35,225 nt of DNA from Streptomyces sparsogenes (GTDB lineage: Bacteria; Actinomycetota; Actinomycetes; Streptomycetales; Streptomycetaceae): the NCBI RefSeq assembly GCF_001704635.1, contig NZ_MAXF01000018.1:1-35225 (forward strand), in the 5' to 3' direction. A program made the position numbers and the translations under genes. The notes beneath the pieces are model-generated. The model saw only the letters and a list, made by a program, of their open reading frames with translations, did not search any database and had not been told where the DNA came from. The stretch's first letter is position 1, and each line of letters opens with the position of its first letter. Below are positions 7,345 through 15,985 of this stretch, piece by piece.

Positions 7345-10071
7345 ATGACCGACCTCGTCAACGGAGAGATGGCGGCAGCCACCCATAAGCACCCCATCCA
7401 GCAGCCCGCCCCCACGCAGCCCAGCGAGCTCGACCAGCTCCCGGACCGCGACCCCGAGGAGACCGCCGAGTGGGGCGCCTCCCTGGCGGCCGTCACCCGG
7501 GCCGCCGGACCGCACCGCGCCTCGTATCTGATGCGCCGCACGCTGGAGCACGCCGAGCGCGCCGGGCTGGGGCTGCCGCCACTGCTCGAGACGGACTACG
7601 TCAACACCATCCCCACCGCCGCCGAGCCCGCCTTCCCGGGCGACGAGGCGATGGAGCGGCGGATCACCGCCTGGAACCGGTGGAACGCCGCCGCGATGGT
7701 CACCCGCGGCAGCCGCGACGGCCTCGGCGGCCACATCGCCACCTTCGCCTCCGCCGCCTGGCTCTACGAGACGGGCTTCCAGCACTTCTTCCGCGGCAAG
7801 GAGGCCGACGGAAGCGGCGACCAGCTCTACATCCAGGGCCACGCCTCCCCCGGCATCTACGCCCGCGCCTTCCTCGACGGCCGGCTGACCGAGGCCCACC
7901 TGGACAACTTCCGCCGCGAGGCCGGCGGCTCCGGTCTGCCCTCCTACCCGCACCCGCGGCGGCTGCCGTGGCTGTGGGAGTTCCCCACCGTCTCCATGGG
8001 GCTCGGCCCGATCTCCGCGATCTACCAGGCCCGCTTCAACCGCTACCTCGCGGGCCGCGGCATCAAGGACACCTCCAACTCCCACGTCTGGGCCTTCCTC
8101 GGCGACGGCGAGATGGACGAGCCCGAGTCGACCGCCGCGCTCGCCCTGGCCGGCCGTGAGCGCCTGGACAACCTCACCTTCGTCATCAACTGCAACCTGC
8201 AGCGGCTCGACGGCCCGGTGCGCGCCAACTTCAAGATCGTGCAGGAGCTGGAGGCGCAGTTCCGCGCCGCCGGGTGGCACGTGGTCAAGGCCCTGTGGGG
8301 CTCCGCCTGGGACGAGTTGCTGGCCGCCGACGCCTCCGGCGCGCTGCTGCGCCGGCTGCGCGAGGTCCCCGACGCCCAGTTCCAGACGTACGCGACCCGC
8401 GACGCCGCCTACATCCGCGAGCACTTCTTCGGCGCCGACCCGGAGCTGGCCCGGCTCGGCCAGGGCCTGACCGACGCCAAGCTCACCGAGTGCTTCCACA
8501 CCTCCCGGGCCGGCCACGAGCCGCGCAAGGTCTACGCGGCGTACCGCGCGGCCATGGAGCACAAGGGCGCCCCGACGGTCGTCCTCGCCCAGACCGTCAA
8601 GGGCTACACGCTCGGCCCCGGCTTCGAGTCGCGCAACGCGAACCACCAGATGAAGAAGTTGACCGGCAAGGAGTTCCGCGCCATGCGCGACCTCCTGGAG
8701 CTGCCCATCCCGGACAGCGCGCTGGACGACCAGGTCGTCCCGTACGCCCACCCCGGCGCCGACTCGCCCGAGGTGCGCTACCTCCAGGAGCGGCGCGCCG
8801 CCCTCGGCGGGCCCGCCCCGGCCCGCAAGGTCCACCCGGTGGCCCTCCCCGAGCCGTCGGCGAAGCCCTTCGAGACCCTGGCCAAGGGCTCCGGCACCCA
8901 GGAGATCGCCACCACCATGGCGTTCGTCCGCCTGGTCAAGGACCTGATGCGGGACAAGGAGACCGGCCGCCGCTGGGTGCCGATCGTCCCCGACGAGGCG
9001 CGCACCTTCGGCATGGAGTCGCTCTTCCCGACCGCCGGGATCTACTCGCCGCTCGGCCAGACCTACGACCCGGTCGACCGCGACCAGCTGCTCTACTACA
9101 AGGAAGCCGCGAACGGCCAGATCCTCAACGAGGGGATCACCGAGGCCGGTTCGATGGCCGACTTCACCGCCGCCGCCACGTCGTACGCGACGCACGGCGA
9201 GCCGATGATCCCCTTCTACATCTTCTACTCGATGTTCGGCTGGCAGCGCACCGCCGACCAGATGTGGGCGCTGGCCGACCAGCTCGGCCGGGGCTTCCTG
9301 ATCGGCGCCACGGCGGGCCGCACCACGATGACCGGCGAGGGCCTCCAGCACGCCGACGGCCACTCCCACCTGATCGCCTCCACCAACCCGGCGGCGGTCG
9401 CCTACGACCCGGCGTTCGCGTACGAGGTCGGCGTCATCGTCCGGGACGGGCTGCGGAGGATGTACGGCCCGGACGCCGAGGACGTCTTCTACTACCTGAC
9501 CGTCTACAACGAGACCAAGGTCCAGCCGCCCATGCCGACCGGCGAGGGCGTCGAGGAGGGCATCCTCAAGGGCCTGTACCGCTACAAGTCGGCCGAGCCG
9601 GCGGACGCGGGCGCCCCGCGCATCCAGCTCCTCGCCTCCGGCACCGCCATCCACTGGGCCCTGGAGGCCCGAAAACTCCTCGCCGACGACTGGGGCGTGG
9701 CCGCCGACGTGTGGTCCGCCACCTCCTGGAGCGAGCTGCGCCGTGACGCCCTGTCCTGTGACGCGGCGCAGCTCAACGGTGAAGACCGGGTCCCGTACGT
9801 CACCCGTGCCCTGGCAGGCGCACCGGGCCCGGTCCTCGCCGTCAGCGACTGGATGCGCGCCGTCCCCGACCAGATCAGCCAGTGGGTCGAGCAGGACTGG
9901 TACTCGCTGGGCACGGACGGCTTCGGCCTCTCCGACACCCGCGAGGCCGCCCGCCGCCACTTCGGGGTGGACGCCCCGGCGATCGTGGTCGCCGCCCTGG
10001 ACCGCCTCGCCCGCCGCGGCGAGGTCAAGCCCACGGCGGTGAGGGAGGCGGCCGAGCGCTACGGCATCTGA
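7345..10071 (+). CDS. aceE: pyruvate dehydrogenase E1 component, homodimeric type
   Basis: AceE decarboxylates pyruvate with thiamine diphosphate and transfers the acetyl group to lipoyl-E2. The thiamine-binding motif [10 protein letters not shown] begins at residue 253 and continues to the [11 protein letters not shown] segment. The pyrimidine-binding and C-terminal domains follow ([44 protein letters not shown]). Length is 908 aa, as expected for the single-chain E1. ATG 7345 was chosen because it lies 6 nt after a good -10 box. An internal ATG at 7369 follows GGAG and is an alternative. Together with the E2 and E3 genes upstream this completes a pyruvate dehydrogenase complex. Confidence 0.95.
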   Translation: MTDLVNGEMAAATHKHPIQQPAPTQPSELDQLPDRDPEETAEWGASLAAVTRAAGPHRASYLMRRTLEHAERAGLGLPPLLETDYVNTIPTAAEPAFPGDEAMERRITAWNRWNAAAMVTRGSRDGLGGHIATFASAAWLYETGFQHFFRGKEADGSGDQLYIQGHASPGIYARAFLDGRLTEAHLDNFRREAGGSGLPSYPHPRRLPWLWEFPTVSMGLGPISAIYQARFNRYLAGRGIKDTSNSHVWAFLGDGEMDEPESTAALALAGRERLDNLTFVINCNLQRLDGPVRANFKIVQELEAQFRAAGWHVVKALWGSAWDELLAADASGALLRRLREVPDAQFQTYATRDAAYIREHFFGADPELARLGQGLTDAKLTECFHTSRAGHEPRKVYAAYRAAMEHKGAPTVVLAQTVKGYTLGPGFESRNANHQMKKLTGKEFRAMRDLLELPIPDSALDDQVVPYAHPGADSPEVRYLQERRAALGGPAPARKVHPVALPEPSAKPFETLAKGSGTQEIATTMAFVRLVKDLMRDKETGRRWVPIVPDEARTFGMESLFPTAGIYSPLGQTYDPVDRDQLLYYKEAANGQILNEGITEAGSMADFTAAATSYATHGEPMIPFYIFYSMFGWQRTADQMWALADQLGRGFLIGATAGRTTMTGEGLQHADGHSHLIASTNPAAVAYDPAFAYEVGVIVRDGLRRMYGPDAEDVFYYLTVYNETKVQPPMPTGEGVEEGILKGLYRYKSAEPADAGAPRIQLLASGTAIHWALEARKLLADDWGVAADVWSATSWSELRRDALSCDAAQLNGEDRVPYVTRALAGAPGPVLAVSDWMRAVPDQISQWVEQDWYSLGTDGFGLSDTREAARRHFGVDAPAIVVAALDRLARRGEVKPTAVREAAERYGI

Positions 10072-10109
10072 GGCGCGGCCGGGGCCGCGCCCCGGTCCCG
10101 GCCCACCCC

Positions 10110-10138
10110 CGCCCCCGCCCCGACCCGGGGCGGGGGCG
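10110..10138 (+). terminator. 13-bp GC hairpin after aceE
   Basis: Arms 10110-10122 and 10126-10138 pair perfectly around an ACC loop. It lies 38 nt after the aceE stop and abuts the promoter region of the next gene. Confidence 0.7.
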
Positions 10139-10153
10139 CGGCATGATGGGCGC

Positions 10154-11143
10154 ATGCGCGCCGCCCGTCTGATCCGTCTCGTGCTGCTGCTCCAGTCCCG
10201 GCCCTCGATGACGGGGGCCGAGCTGGCCCGGGAGCTGGAGGTCTCGGAGCGCACCGTCACGCGCGACGTGGCCGCGCTGTCCGAGGCCGGGGTCCCGGTC
10301 TACGCGGACCGCGGCCGGGCCGGCGGCTACCGGCTGGTCGGCGGCTATCGCACCCGGCTGACCGGCCTGGGCCGTACGGAGGCCGAGGCGCTGTTCCTGT
10401 CCGGGGTGCCGGCCGCGCTGCGCGGCATGGGGCTCGCGGACGCCGCGTCGGCCGCCCGGCTGAAGGTCTCGGCGGCGCTGCTGCCCGAGCTGCGCGACGC
10501 CTCGCACACCGCCGCCCAGCGGTTCCACCTCGACGCCCCCGGCTGGTGGCAGGAGCCCGAGACGCCCGAGCTGCTGCCGGCGATCGCCGACGCCGTGTGG
10601 GACGACCGGCGGATCACCGCCCGCTACCGCCGTCGGGACACGGAGGTGGAGCGGGAGCTGGAGCCGTACGGCCTGGTGTTGAAGGCGGGCGTCTGGTATC
10701 TGGCGGCGCGGGCCGAGGGGGACTTCCGCGTCTACCGGGCGGACCGCTTCACCTCCGTCGAGCCGTCGGCCGCCCCGGGCCCCCACGGCCGCTTCGAGCG
10801 GCTGGCGGAGTTCGACCTGCCCGCGTTCTGGGAGGAGCGGGCCGCGCAGTTCGCCCGCTCGCTGCTGCGCGAGGAGGTCGTGCTGCGGCTGACCGAGGAG
10901 GGCGTGCGGCGGCTGCCCCATGTGACGGACCGTACGGCGGTGCAGGAGGCGGTGGCCGCGGCCGGGGCGGCCGGGGGGCCCGACGGGCAGGGGCGGATCA
11001 CCGTCACCCTGCCCGTCGAGTCGCTGGAGGTGGCGTACGGGCAGCTGCTGGCGCTCGGCCCGGAGGCGGAGGTGCTCTCCCCTCCGGACCTGCGGGAGCG
11101 CTTCGCGGCGGCGGCCACCCGGGCCGCGGACCTCTACCGGTAG
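10154..11143 (+). CDS. WYL-domain transcriptional regulator
   Basis: This 329-aa regulator has a DeoR/HTH-11-type winged helix at its N-terminus (residues ~1-60; MTGAELARELEVSERTVTRD). A WYL domain follows (about 135-210, with the literal GVWYLAA motif and the RADRF end), then a WCX-type C-terminal domain. WYL domains bind small ligands or nucleic acid; the ligand here is unknown. CATGAT (10142-10147) lies 6 nt before ATG 10154, so the transcript is probably leaderless. Its last 10 bases overlap the end of the convergent SDR gene. Such regulators often control a neighbouring enzyme gene, which here would be the SDR gene, but this is inference. Confidence 0.9.
   Translation: MRAARLIRLVLLLQSRPSMTGAELARELEVSERTVTRDVAALSEAGVPVYADRGRAGGYRLVGGYRTRLTGLGRTEAEALFLSGVPAALRGMGLADAASAARLKVSAALLPELRDASHTAAQRFHLDAPGWWQEPETPELLPAIADAVWDDRRITARYRRRDTEVERELEPYGLVLKAGVWYLAARAEGDFRVYRADRFTSVEPSAAPGPHGRFERLAEFDLPAFWEERAAQFARSLLREEVVLRLTEEGVRRLPHVTDRTAVQEAVAAAGAAGGPDGQGRITVTLPVESLEVAYGQLLALGPEAEVLSPPDLRERFAAAATRAADLYR
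11134..11143. other. palindrome carrying the stop codons of two convergent genes
   Basis: CTACCGGTAG is its own reverse complement. Read on the plus strand it ends the WYL regulator with Tyr-Arg-stop, and read on the minus strand it ends the SDR protein with Tyr-Arg-stop. Confidence 0.9.
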
Positions 11144-12060
11144 TCCGCCGCCGTGCCCTCCTTGCCGCCGAAGACGACGTCCCGGAAGTAGCCCATGGCG
11201 TCGGGCCGGGAGCCGTCCAGGTCGGTGAAGCCGTAGACCTTGGCCAGCTCTCCGCTGGAGACCGACTTGCCGGACCAGCGCGCCCGGTCCGGGTCCGCGG
11301 CGAGGGCCGCGACCGCGCGCCCGAGGTAGTGCGGCGTCTCGGCGATCGCGAAGTGCGGCTCCTTCTCGACGGCGTCGCGCCAGTTCTCCTCGGTCACCCC
11401 GAAGTGGTCCAGCATCTGCTCGGAGCGCAGGAACCCGGGGCTGATGGACACCGCCGTGCCGCCGAACTCCTTCAGCTCCTGGGCGAGCCCGTAGGCCATC
11501 CTGATGGGGGTGTTCTTGGTGACGTCGAAGAAGAGGTTCTCGCGGAAGGTCTTGTTGAACTCCTCCGTGCCGTCGGTCACCTCCACCACCAGCCCGCCCG
11601 GCCGCCGGACCAGCAGCGGCAGCGCGTAGTGGCTGGTGATCAGGTGGGTCTCGACGCCGAGCCGGAGCATCCGAAGCCCGTTCTCCAGATTCACCTCCCA
11701 GCTCTTCTTGCCGAAGGTGATCAGGTGCTCGCCGCCCCAGACGTCATTGACGAGCACGTCCAGCCGGCCCTGCTCCCGCTCGATGCGCTCCACCAGCGCG
11801 CGCACCTGCTCGGGCTCCAGGTGGTCGACCGGCACCGCGATCCCCGTGCCGCCCGCGGCCGTGACCAGCTCCGCCGTCTCCTCGATGGTCTCCGTCGCCC
11901 GCCCGACCTCGCTGACCTTCTCCCGCGTGGTGCGCCCCGTCGCGTAGACGGTGGCCCCCGCCGCCCCCAGCTCCACGGCCATGGCGCGGCCGGCGCCCCG
12001 CGTCGCCCCCGCCACGAGTGCGACCTTGCCCGCCAGCGCGCCCTGTGTGCTCACGTACAT
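11134..12060 (-). CDS. SDR-family oxidoreductase with altered catalytic Tyr
   Basis: This is a short-chain dehydrogenase/reductase-like protein of 308 aa. The Rossmann cofactor motif is GATRGAGRAMA (from about residue 17), followed by DVLVNDVWGGEH. The usual catalytic YxxxK reads F178-D-V-T-K182, so Tyr is replaced by Phe. The usual Ser region reads VVEVTDG. Without the Tyr hydroxyl, ordinary hydride chemistry is doubtful, and the protein may be a sensor, a binding protein or an atypical enzyme. ATG 12060 has GAAGGGA just upstream on the minus strand; GTG 12054 is an alternative. It converges on the WYL regulator gene with a 10-bp overlap. The substrate is unknown. Confidence 0.85.
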   Translation of the reverse strand: MYVSTQGALAGKVALVAGATRGAGRAMAVELGAAGATVYATGRTTREKVSEVGRATETIEETAELVTAAGGTGIAVPVDHLEPEQVRALVERIEREQGRLDVLVNDVWGGEHLITFGKKSWEVNLENGLRMLRLGVETHLITSHYALPLLVRRPGGLVVEVTDGTEEFNKTFRENLFFDVTKNTPIRMAYGLAQELKEFGGTAVSISPGFLRSEQMLDHFGVTEENWRDAVEKEPHFAIAETPHYLGRAVAALAADPDRARWSGKSVSSGELAKVYGFTDLDGSRPDAMGYFRDVVFGGKEGTAADYR

Positions 12061-12138
12061 ACGTCCCTTCGGTGTACAGCTCGGCCGGATCGCTTCCGGC
12101 CCCTCGACCCTCGCAGGGAACACCGCCATCTTCTGTCG

Positions 12139-12168
12139 CCTTTTTCAGCGATTCCTTTTTCAGCGATT
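12139..12168. repeat. 15-bp perfect tandem duplication
   Basis: CCTTTTTCAGCGATT occurs twice in direct contact (12139-12153 and 12154-12168). It lies in the divergent intergenic region between the SDR and DUF4240 genes, in an AT-rich patch unusual for this sequence. Confidence 0.8.
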
Positions 12169-12248
12169 CCTTCTCCTCGGTTCTCCGCCGCTCTCGCGGG
12201 CCGCTCCGGCGTGCGCGGGCGCACGGGAGGGCCGATCCTGGTCCCGTG

Positions 12249-12767
12249 ATGGACGAGACGGAGTTCTGGGAGCTGGTCGACAGCGCTCGGGATGCCGCCG
12301 AGGGCGACCCCGAGGAGCAGTCCGACCTGCTCGTCGAGCGGCTGTCGCAGCTCGACCCGGACGCCGTCCTGGACTTCGCGCGCCACTTCGAGGCCCGCGC
12401 CAACCGCGCCTACCGCTGGGACCTGTGGGGCGCGGCCCAACTCCTGCTGGGCGACGTCGGCGACGACGCCTTCGACGCCTTCCGCTACTGGCTGATCGGC
12501 CAGGGCCGGGAGGTGTTCGAGGGCGCGCTGCACGACCCGGACAACCTCGCCGAGCTGCTCGAGGACTTCGACGAGCGGGTGGACGGGGACTGCGAGGACC
12601 TGGGCTTCGCGGCGGACGAGGCGTACGAGCAGCTGACCGGCGCGGTGCTGCCGGACCTGGGCCTGCCGTCGCGGCCGACCGAACCGGCGGGCGCGGTCGT
12701 CGACTTGGAGGACGGGCGGGCGCTGGCGGCACGGTTCCCCCGGCTGTGGGAACGCTTCCGCGCCTAG
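12249..12767 (+). CDS. DUF4240 domain-containing protein
   Basis: This is a small acidic soluble protein of 172 aa with no membrane segment or signal peptide. It begins MDETEFWELVDSAR and has the DUF4240 hallmarks ARHFEARANRAYRWDLWGAAQLL and DAFRYWLIGQGREVFEGAL, plus DEAYEQLTG. Function is unknown; other members are small acidic actinobacterial and bacteroidete proteins. ATG 12249 is taken as the start. GTG 12246 directly before it is 6 nt from a GATCCT hexamer (12234-12239), so a leaderless start at 12246 is possible. It converges on the GNAT gene across 51 bp. Confidence 0.85.
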   Translation: MDETEFWELVDSARDAAEGDPEEQSDLLVERLSQLDPDAVLDFARHFEARANRAYRWDLWGAAQLLLGDVGDDAFDAFRYWLIGQGREVFEGALHDPDNLAELLEDFDERVDGDCEDLGFAADEAYEQLTGAVLPDLGLPSRPTEPAGAVVDLEDGRALAARFPRLWERFRA

Positions 12768-12818
12768 CTCACGGGGTTCAGCTCGGCTCTCGGGGTTCGG
12801 CTCACAGGGCGGCGTACC

Positions 12819-13304
12819 TCACAGGGCGCGGCCCATGAAGACGTCGTCCACGTACTCACCCTCCAGCAGGAACTCGCCGGGCAGCACGCCCTCCACCGCG
12901 AAGCCCTCGGACTCGTAGAGCCGCCGCGCCGGGCCGTTGTGCCCGAGGACCCGCAGCGTGATGCGGACCGCCCCCTGGCGCCGGGCCTCCGCGCACGCCG
13001 CGCCGAGCAGCGCCCGCGCCACGCCCCGGCCGCGCGCCCAGTCGTCCACGACCAGACCCTGGATCTGGCGTACGTGCGCGTTGCAGGCCAGCGGGGTCGG
13101 CGCGACGAGGCGTATGTATCCCGCCGTGCGCCCCTCGGCCTCGGCGACGAGGAGGTGCTCGGGCCGGTTGCGGTCGCTGAAGAAGGGGTCGCCCGGGCGG
13201 GGCGGCGGCTGTACGGAGTGCAGCGGGGACCAGGTGCGCCGGTCGAGATCGGCGAGCGCGGTCTCATCGGCGAGGACGGCGGGTCTGATGGTCACATCGG
13301 ACAT
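12819..13304 (-). CDS. GNAT-family N-acetyltransferase
   Basis: A 161-aa acetyl-CoA-dependent acyltransferase with a single GNAT domain. The acetyl-CoA pyrophosphate loop is seen in GLVVDDWARGRGVARALLG, and the C-terminal NGPARRLYESEGFAVEG segment is typical of motif B. The substrate cannot be told. On the minus strand GACAGT (13317-13312) lies 7 nt before ATG 13304, which points to a leaderless transcript. The upstream open frame was therefore not included. It is divergent from the TIGR01777 gene, with 133 bp between the two starts. Confidence 0.88.
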   Translation of the reverse strand: MSDVTIRPAVLADETALADLDRRTWSPLHSVQPPPRPGDPFFSDRNRPEHLLVAEAEGRTAGYIRLVAPTPLACNAHVRQIQGLVVDDWARGRGVARALLGAACAEARRQGAVRITLRVLGHNGPARRLYESEGFAVEGVLPGEFLLEGEYVDDVFMGRAL

Positions 13305-13437
13305 GCCCGTCACTGTCCCATGTCGGCTCACCGTCCGCCGCGTTGGGCCGCGTCCGGGCCCGCGCCGGGGCTCATGAGGGCGCCGCGTCGGCCCTCGGGT
13401 CCGACATCCCGCGCGCGATCGCGTGCAGGATGGCCCC

Positions 13438-14343
13438 ATGCGTATCGCGATCACCGGCTCCTCCGGGCTCATCGGCACGGCTCTGGTCCGCTCCCTGCGG
13501 GCGGACGGCCACGAGGTGGTGCGGCTGGTGCGGCGCGCGCCGGGGGCGGAGGACGAGGTCCGGTGGGATCCGCGACGGCAGTGGGTGGCCGCGGAAGGGC
13601 TCGTGGGCTGCGAGGCGGTGGTGCACCTCGCGGGCGCGGGCATCGGGGACCACCGCTGGACCGACGCCTACAAGAAGGAGTTGCGGGACAGCCGGGTGCT
13701 GGGCACCACCGCCGTCGCCGAGGCCGTGGCCTCGCTGGACACTCCGCCACGGGTGCTGGTGAGCGGCAGCGCGATCGGCTTCTACGGCGACACGGGGGCG
13801 CGCGCGGTGGACGAGAGCGCGCCCCCCGGCGACGGCTTCCTCGCGGATCTGTGCCAGGACTGGGAGGAGGCGGCCGCTCCGGCCCAGGAGGCGGGCGTAC
13901 GGACCGTGTTCGCCCGCACGGGGCTGGTGGTGGCCGGGGAGGGCGGGGCCTGGGGGCGGCTCTTCCCGCTCTTCCGGCTCGGCCTGGGCGGCCGGATGGG
14001 CAGCGGCCGCCAGTACTGGAGCTTCATCGCCCTGGAGGACCACATCGCCGCCCTGCGCCATCTGCTGGTCACCGATCTCGCGGGCCCGGTCAACCTCACC
14101 GCGCCCGAGCCCGTCACCAACCGGGAGGTGACCGCCGCCATGGGCCAGGTGCTGGGTCGCCCGACGCTGCTCTCCGTCCCCGCGCCCGCGCTGCGGCTCG
14201 CGCTGGGCGAGCTGTCCAACGACGTGCTCGGCAGTGTCCGGGCGGTGCCCCGGCGGCTGTTGGACTCGGGGTTCTCCTTCGCCCACCCGACGATCGAGCA
14301 GGCGCTGCGGGCCGCCCTCGCCGAGCGCGGCGGCCGGCGCTGA
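13438..14343 (+). CDS. TIGR01777 family NAD(P)-dependent epimerase-like protein
   Basis: This is an extended-SDR protein of 301 aa, related to YfcH. The N-terminal Rossmann motif is GSSGLIGTALV, with VVHLAGAGIGDHRWT and the SGSAIGFYGDTG stretch characteristic of the family. A DUF1731-like C-terminal piece follows (PAPALRLALGELSNDVLGSVRAV split over ~245-275). The biochemical role is not established. In Mycobacterium tuberculosis its relative Rv2216 lies between dlaT and lipB, and here it lies between aceE and lipB, so the association with lipoate genes is old. CAGGAT (13426-13431) is 6 nt before ATG 13438; an open frame from GTG 13423 is less likely. Confidence 0.9.
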   Translation: MRIAITGSSGLIGTALVRSLRADGHEVVRLVRRAPGAEDEVRWDPRRQWVAAEGLVGCEAVVHLAGAGIGDHRWTDAYKKELRDSRVLGTTAVAEAVASLDTPPRVLVSGSAIGFYGDTGARAVDESAPPGDGFLADLCQDWEEAAAPAQEAGVRTVFARTGLVVAGEGGAWGRLFPLFRLGLGGRMGSGRQYWSFIALEDHIAALRHLLVTDLAGPVNLTAPEPVTNREVTAAMGQVLGRPTLLSVPAPALRLALGELSNDVLGSVRAVPRRLLDSGFSFAHPTIEQALRAALAERGGRR

Positions 14344-14453
14344 CGCCGAGGCGGCGATGGTCGGCGGCGTTTCGCAGGAGTGCTTTTCAGCAGTGCATTT
14401 AGTCATGCTTTGGCGTCGTCCGGGAAAATGTGCGACCGCTGTGCGCCCATGCT

Positions 14454-14485
14454 CGGTCGATGCGCGTCTGGCATCGACCGTTTTT
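14454..14485 (+). terminator. 10-bp hairpin plus T5 (terminator or operator)
   Basis: CGGTCGATGC (14454-14463) and its exact complement (14471-14480) enclose 7 nt and are followed at once by TTTTTG. This is the only canonical stem plus T-run in the window. It lies 111 bp after the TIGR01777 stop and just before a possible -10 (TACTGT, 14491-14496), so it could equally be an operator dyad over a -35 region. Confidence 0.6.
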
Positions 14486-14513
14486 GTCCGTACTGTCGTG
14501 ACGGGCCCAGGAA

Positions 14514-14566
14514 CCCGAGATGCGGAATTTACGCATCCGGGCTGCCGGTCGGGGGCATCAGGCCCC
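14514..14566 (+). promoter_or_regulatory. structured leader before the FAD oxidoreductase gene
   Basis: Two more hairpins follow. GATGCG-N7-CGCATC (14519-14537) is extended by CCCG/CGGG with one bulged A. GGGGC-N5-GCCCC lies at 14552-14566. Both sit between the possible promoter and the RBS GGAGGG of the next gene. Confidence 0.4.
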
Positions 14567-14596
14567 TTAGCTACGCACCGACCTCGGGGAGGGCAC

Positions 14597-15928
14597 GTGC
14601 TCACCAGCGCGCACCGCACGGACGTCGTCATCGTGGGAGCCGGCCTGGCGGGGCTGGCCGCCGCCCACCAACTGACCAGCGCGGGGGTGACGGTCACCGT
14701 GCTGGAAGCCGCGCCCCGCGTGGGCGGACGGATGACCACCGACCTGGTCGACGGCTTCCGGCTGGACCGCAGCGGCCAACTGGTCAACACCTCCTTCCCG
14801 GAGCTGCGGCACACCCCCGGGCTCGGCGAACTGGTGCTGCGCCCCTTCTCCCACGGGGTGCTGGTGCGCGCCGACGGCCGCACCCACCGGGTCACTTCGG
14901 CCGGCGGGTCCGGCGGCCGGGGCACGAGGGGCGCACTGACCACGGCACGCGCCCTCGCCAGCGCCGCCCGTGCGCCCCTGGGCAGCGCGCTCGACCAGGC
15001 GCGGCTCGGAGCCGCCCTCGGCAGGCTCGCCGCCCTGCCCGCCGAGCGCCTCCTCACCCGCCCGGACCGGCCCGTCGCGGAGACCCTGACCGGGCGCGGG
15101 CTGCCCGCCCGTACGGTCGAGGGCTTTCTGCGCCCGCTGCTCGTGTCGCTGCTCAGCGACCCGGAGTTGACCACCTCCAGCCGCTGCGCCGACCTGGTGC
15201 TGCGCGGCTACGCGCGGGGCCGGCTGTGCCTGCCCGCGGGCGGCGCCTCGGCCGTGCCGGAACTGCTGGCCGCGGCCCTGCCCCCGGGCACGGTCCGCAC
15301 CGGGGTGCGCGCCGTGACGGCCTCCACCACCGCGGTGGCCACCGCCGAGCACGGCGAGATCGCCTGCCGCTCGGTGCTGGTGGCCACCGGCGCCCGCGCC
15401 GCCGCGGACCTGCTTCCCGGGCTGCGGCTGCCGTCCTTCCACCCGGTCACCGTGTTGCACCACACCGCGGACCGCTCGCCGCTGCGCGAACCCGCACTGG
15501 TGCTCACCGCCGGGGACCGCGGCCCGGTCGCCCACACCGCCGTCGCCAGCGAGGTCGATCCCTCGCGCACCCCGCCCGGCCGGGTGCTCATCACCTCCAC
15601 GGTCCTCGGCCCCGCCGCCGGCCTGCCGACCGCCGAGCTGGACCGGGCCGCCAGGGCCCAACTGGCCGCGGTCTACGGCACCTCCACGGTCGGCTGGGAC
15701 CTGCTGGCCGCCCGCCACGACCCGTACGCGGTGCCCGCCATGCCCGCCCCCCACGACCTGCGGCGACCGGTCCGGCTGCTGTCCGGGCTGTATGTGTGCG
15801 GCGACCACCGCGACTCCAGCACCGTGCAGGGCGCCCTCGCCTCCGGCCGCCGCGCCGCCCGCGCGATCCTCCACGACCTCGGCGCCCTCCCGGCCGAGCC
15901 CTCGGCCCAGGACGCGGCGGCGGCCTGA
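14597..15928 (+). CDS. FAD-dependent amine oxidase/protoporphyrinogen oxidase-like protein
   Basis: A flavoprotein of 443 aa in the amine oxidase/phytoene dehydrogenase-like superfamily. The N-terminal dinucleotide fold is DVVIVGAGLAGLAAAHQL, followed by an acidic strand end and the GGRM motif. The C-terminal FAD-binding end is GLYVCGDHRDSSTVQGALASGRRAA. The substrate cannot be named from sequence. GTG 14597 is preceded by GGAGGG at short spacing. The gene stands alone behind an unusually structured 253-bp leader region. It is followed by a convergent MFS gene with a shared hairpin, so it is probably monocistronic. Confidence 0.87.
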   Translation: MLTSAHRTDVVIVGAGLAGLAAAHQLTSAGVTVTVLEAAPRVGGRMTTDLVDGFRLDRSGQLVNTSFPELRHTPGLGELVLRPFSHGVLVRADGRTHRVTSAGGSGGRGTRGALTTARALASAARAPLGSALDQARLGAALGRLAALPAERLLTRPDRPVAETLTGRGLPARTVEGFLRPLLVSLLSDPELTTSSRCADLVLRGYARGRLCLPAGGASAVPELLAAALPPGTVRTGVRAVTASTTAVATAEHGEIACRSVLVATGARAAADLLPGLRLPSFHPVTVLHHTADRSPLREPALVLTAGDRGPVAHTAVASEVDPSRTPPGRVLITSTVLGPAAGLPTAELDRAARAQLAAVYGTSTVGWDLLAARHDPYAVPAMPAPHDLRRPVRLLSGLYVCGDHRDSSTVQGALASGRRAARAILHDLGALPAEPSAQDAAAA

Positions 15929-15944
15929 TCCCCGACCCCGGCCC

Positions 15945-15985
15945 GACCCCCGACCCCGGCCGGTGGGCCGGACCGGGCGGGGGTC
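15945..15985. terminator. bidirectional hairpin between convergent genes
   Basis: GACCCCCG (15945-15952) pairs with CGGGGGTC (15978-15985), and an inner CCGGCC-GGTG-GGCCGG stem lies at 15956-15971. It overlaps the stop of the MFS gene and can serve both strands. Confidence 0.5.

Noticed and set aside
12801..12828. Direct repeat CTCACAGGGCG at 12801 and 12818
   Set aside because: Short, in a 51-bp gap between convergent genes, with the second copy inside the GNAT stop region. No function suggested.
14386..14596. Cys-rich open frame in the leader of the FAD oxidoreductase gene
   Set aside because: It has no RBS and runs on out of frame through the oxidoreductase gene as Arg/Pro-rich sequence. 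The Cys pairs look like chance in an AT-richer leader.
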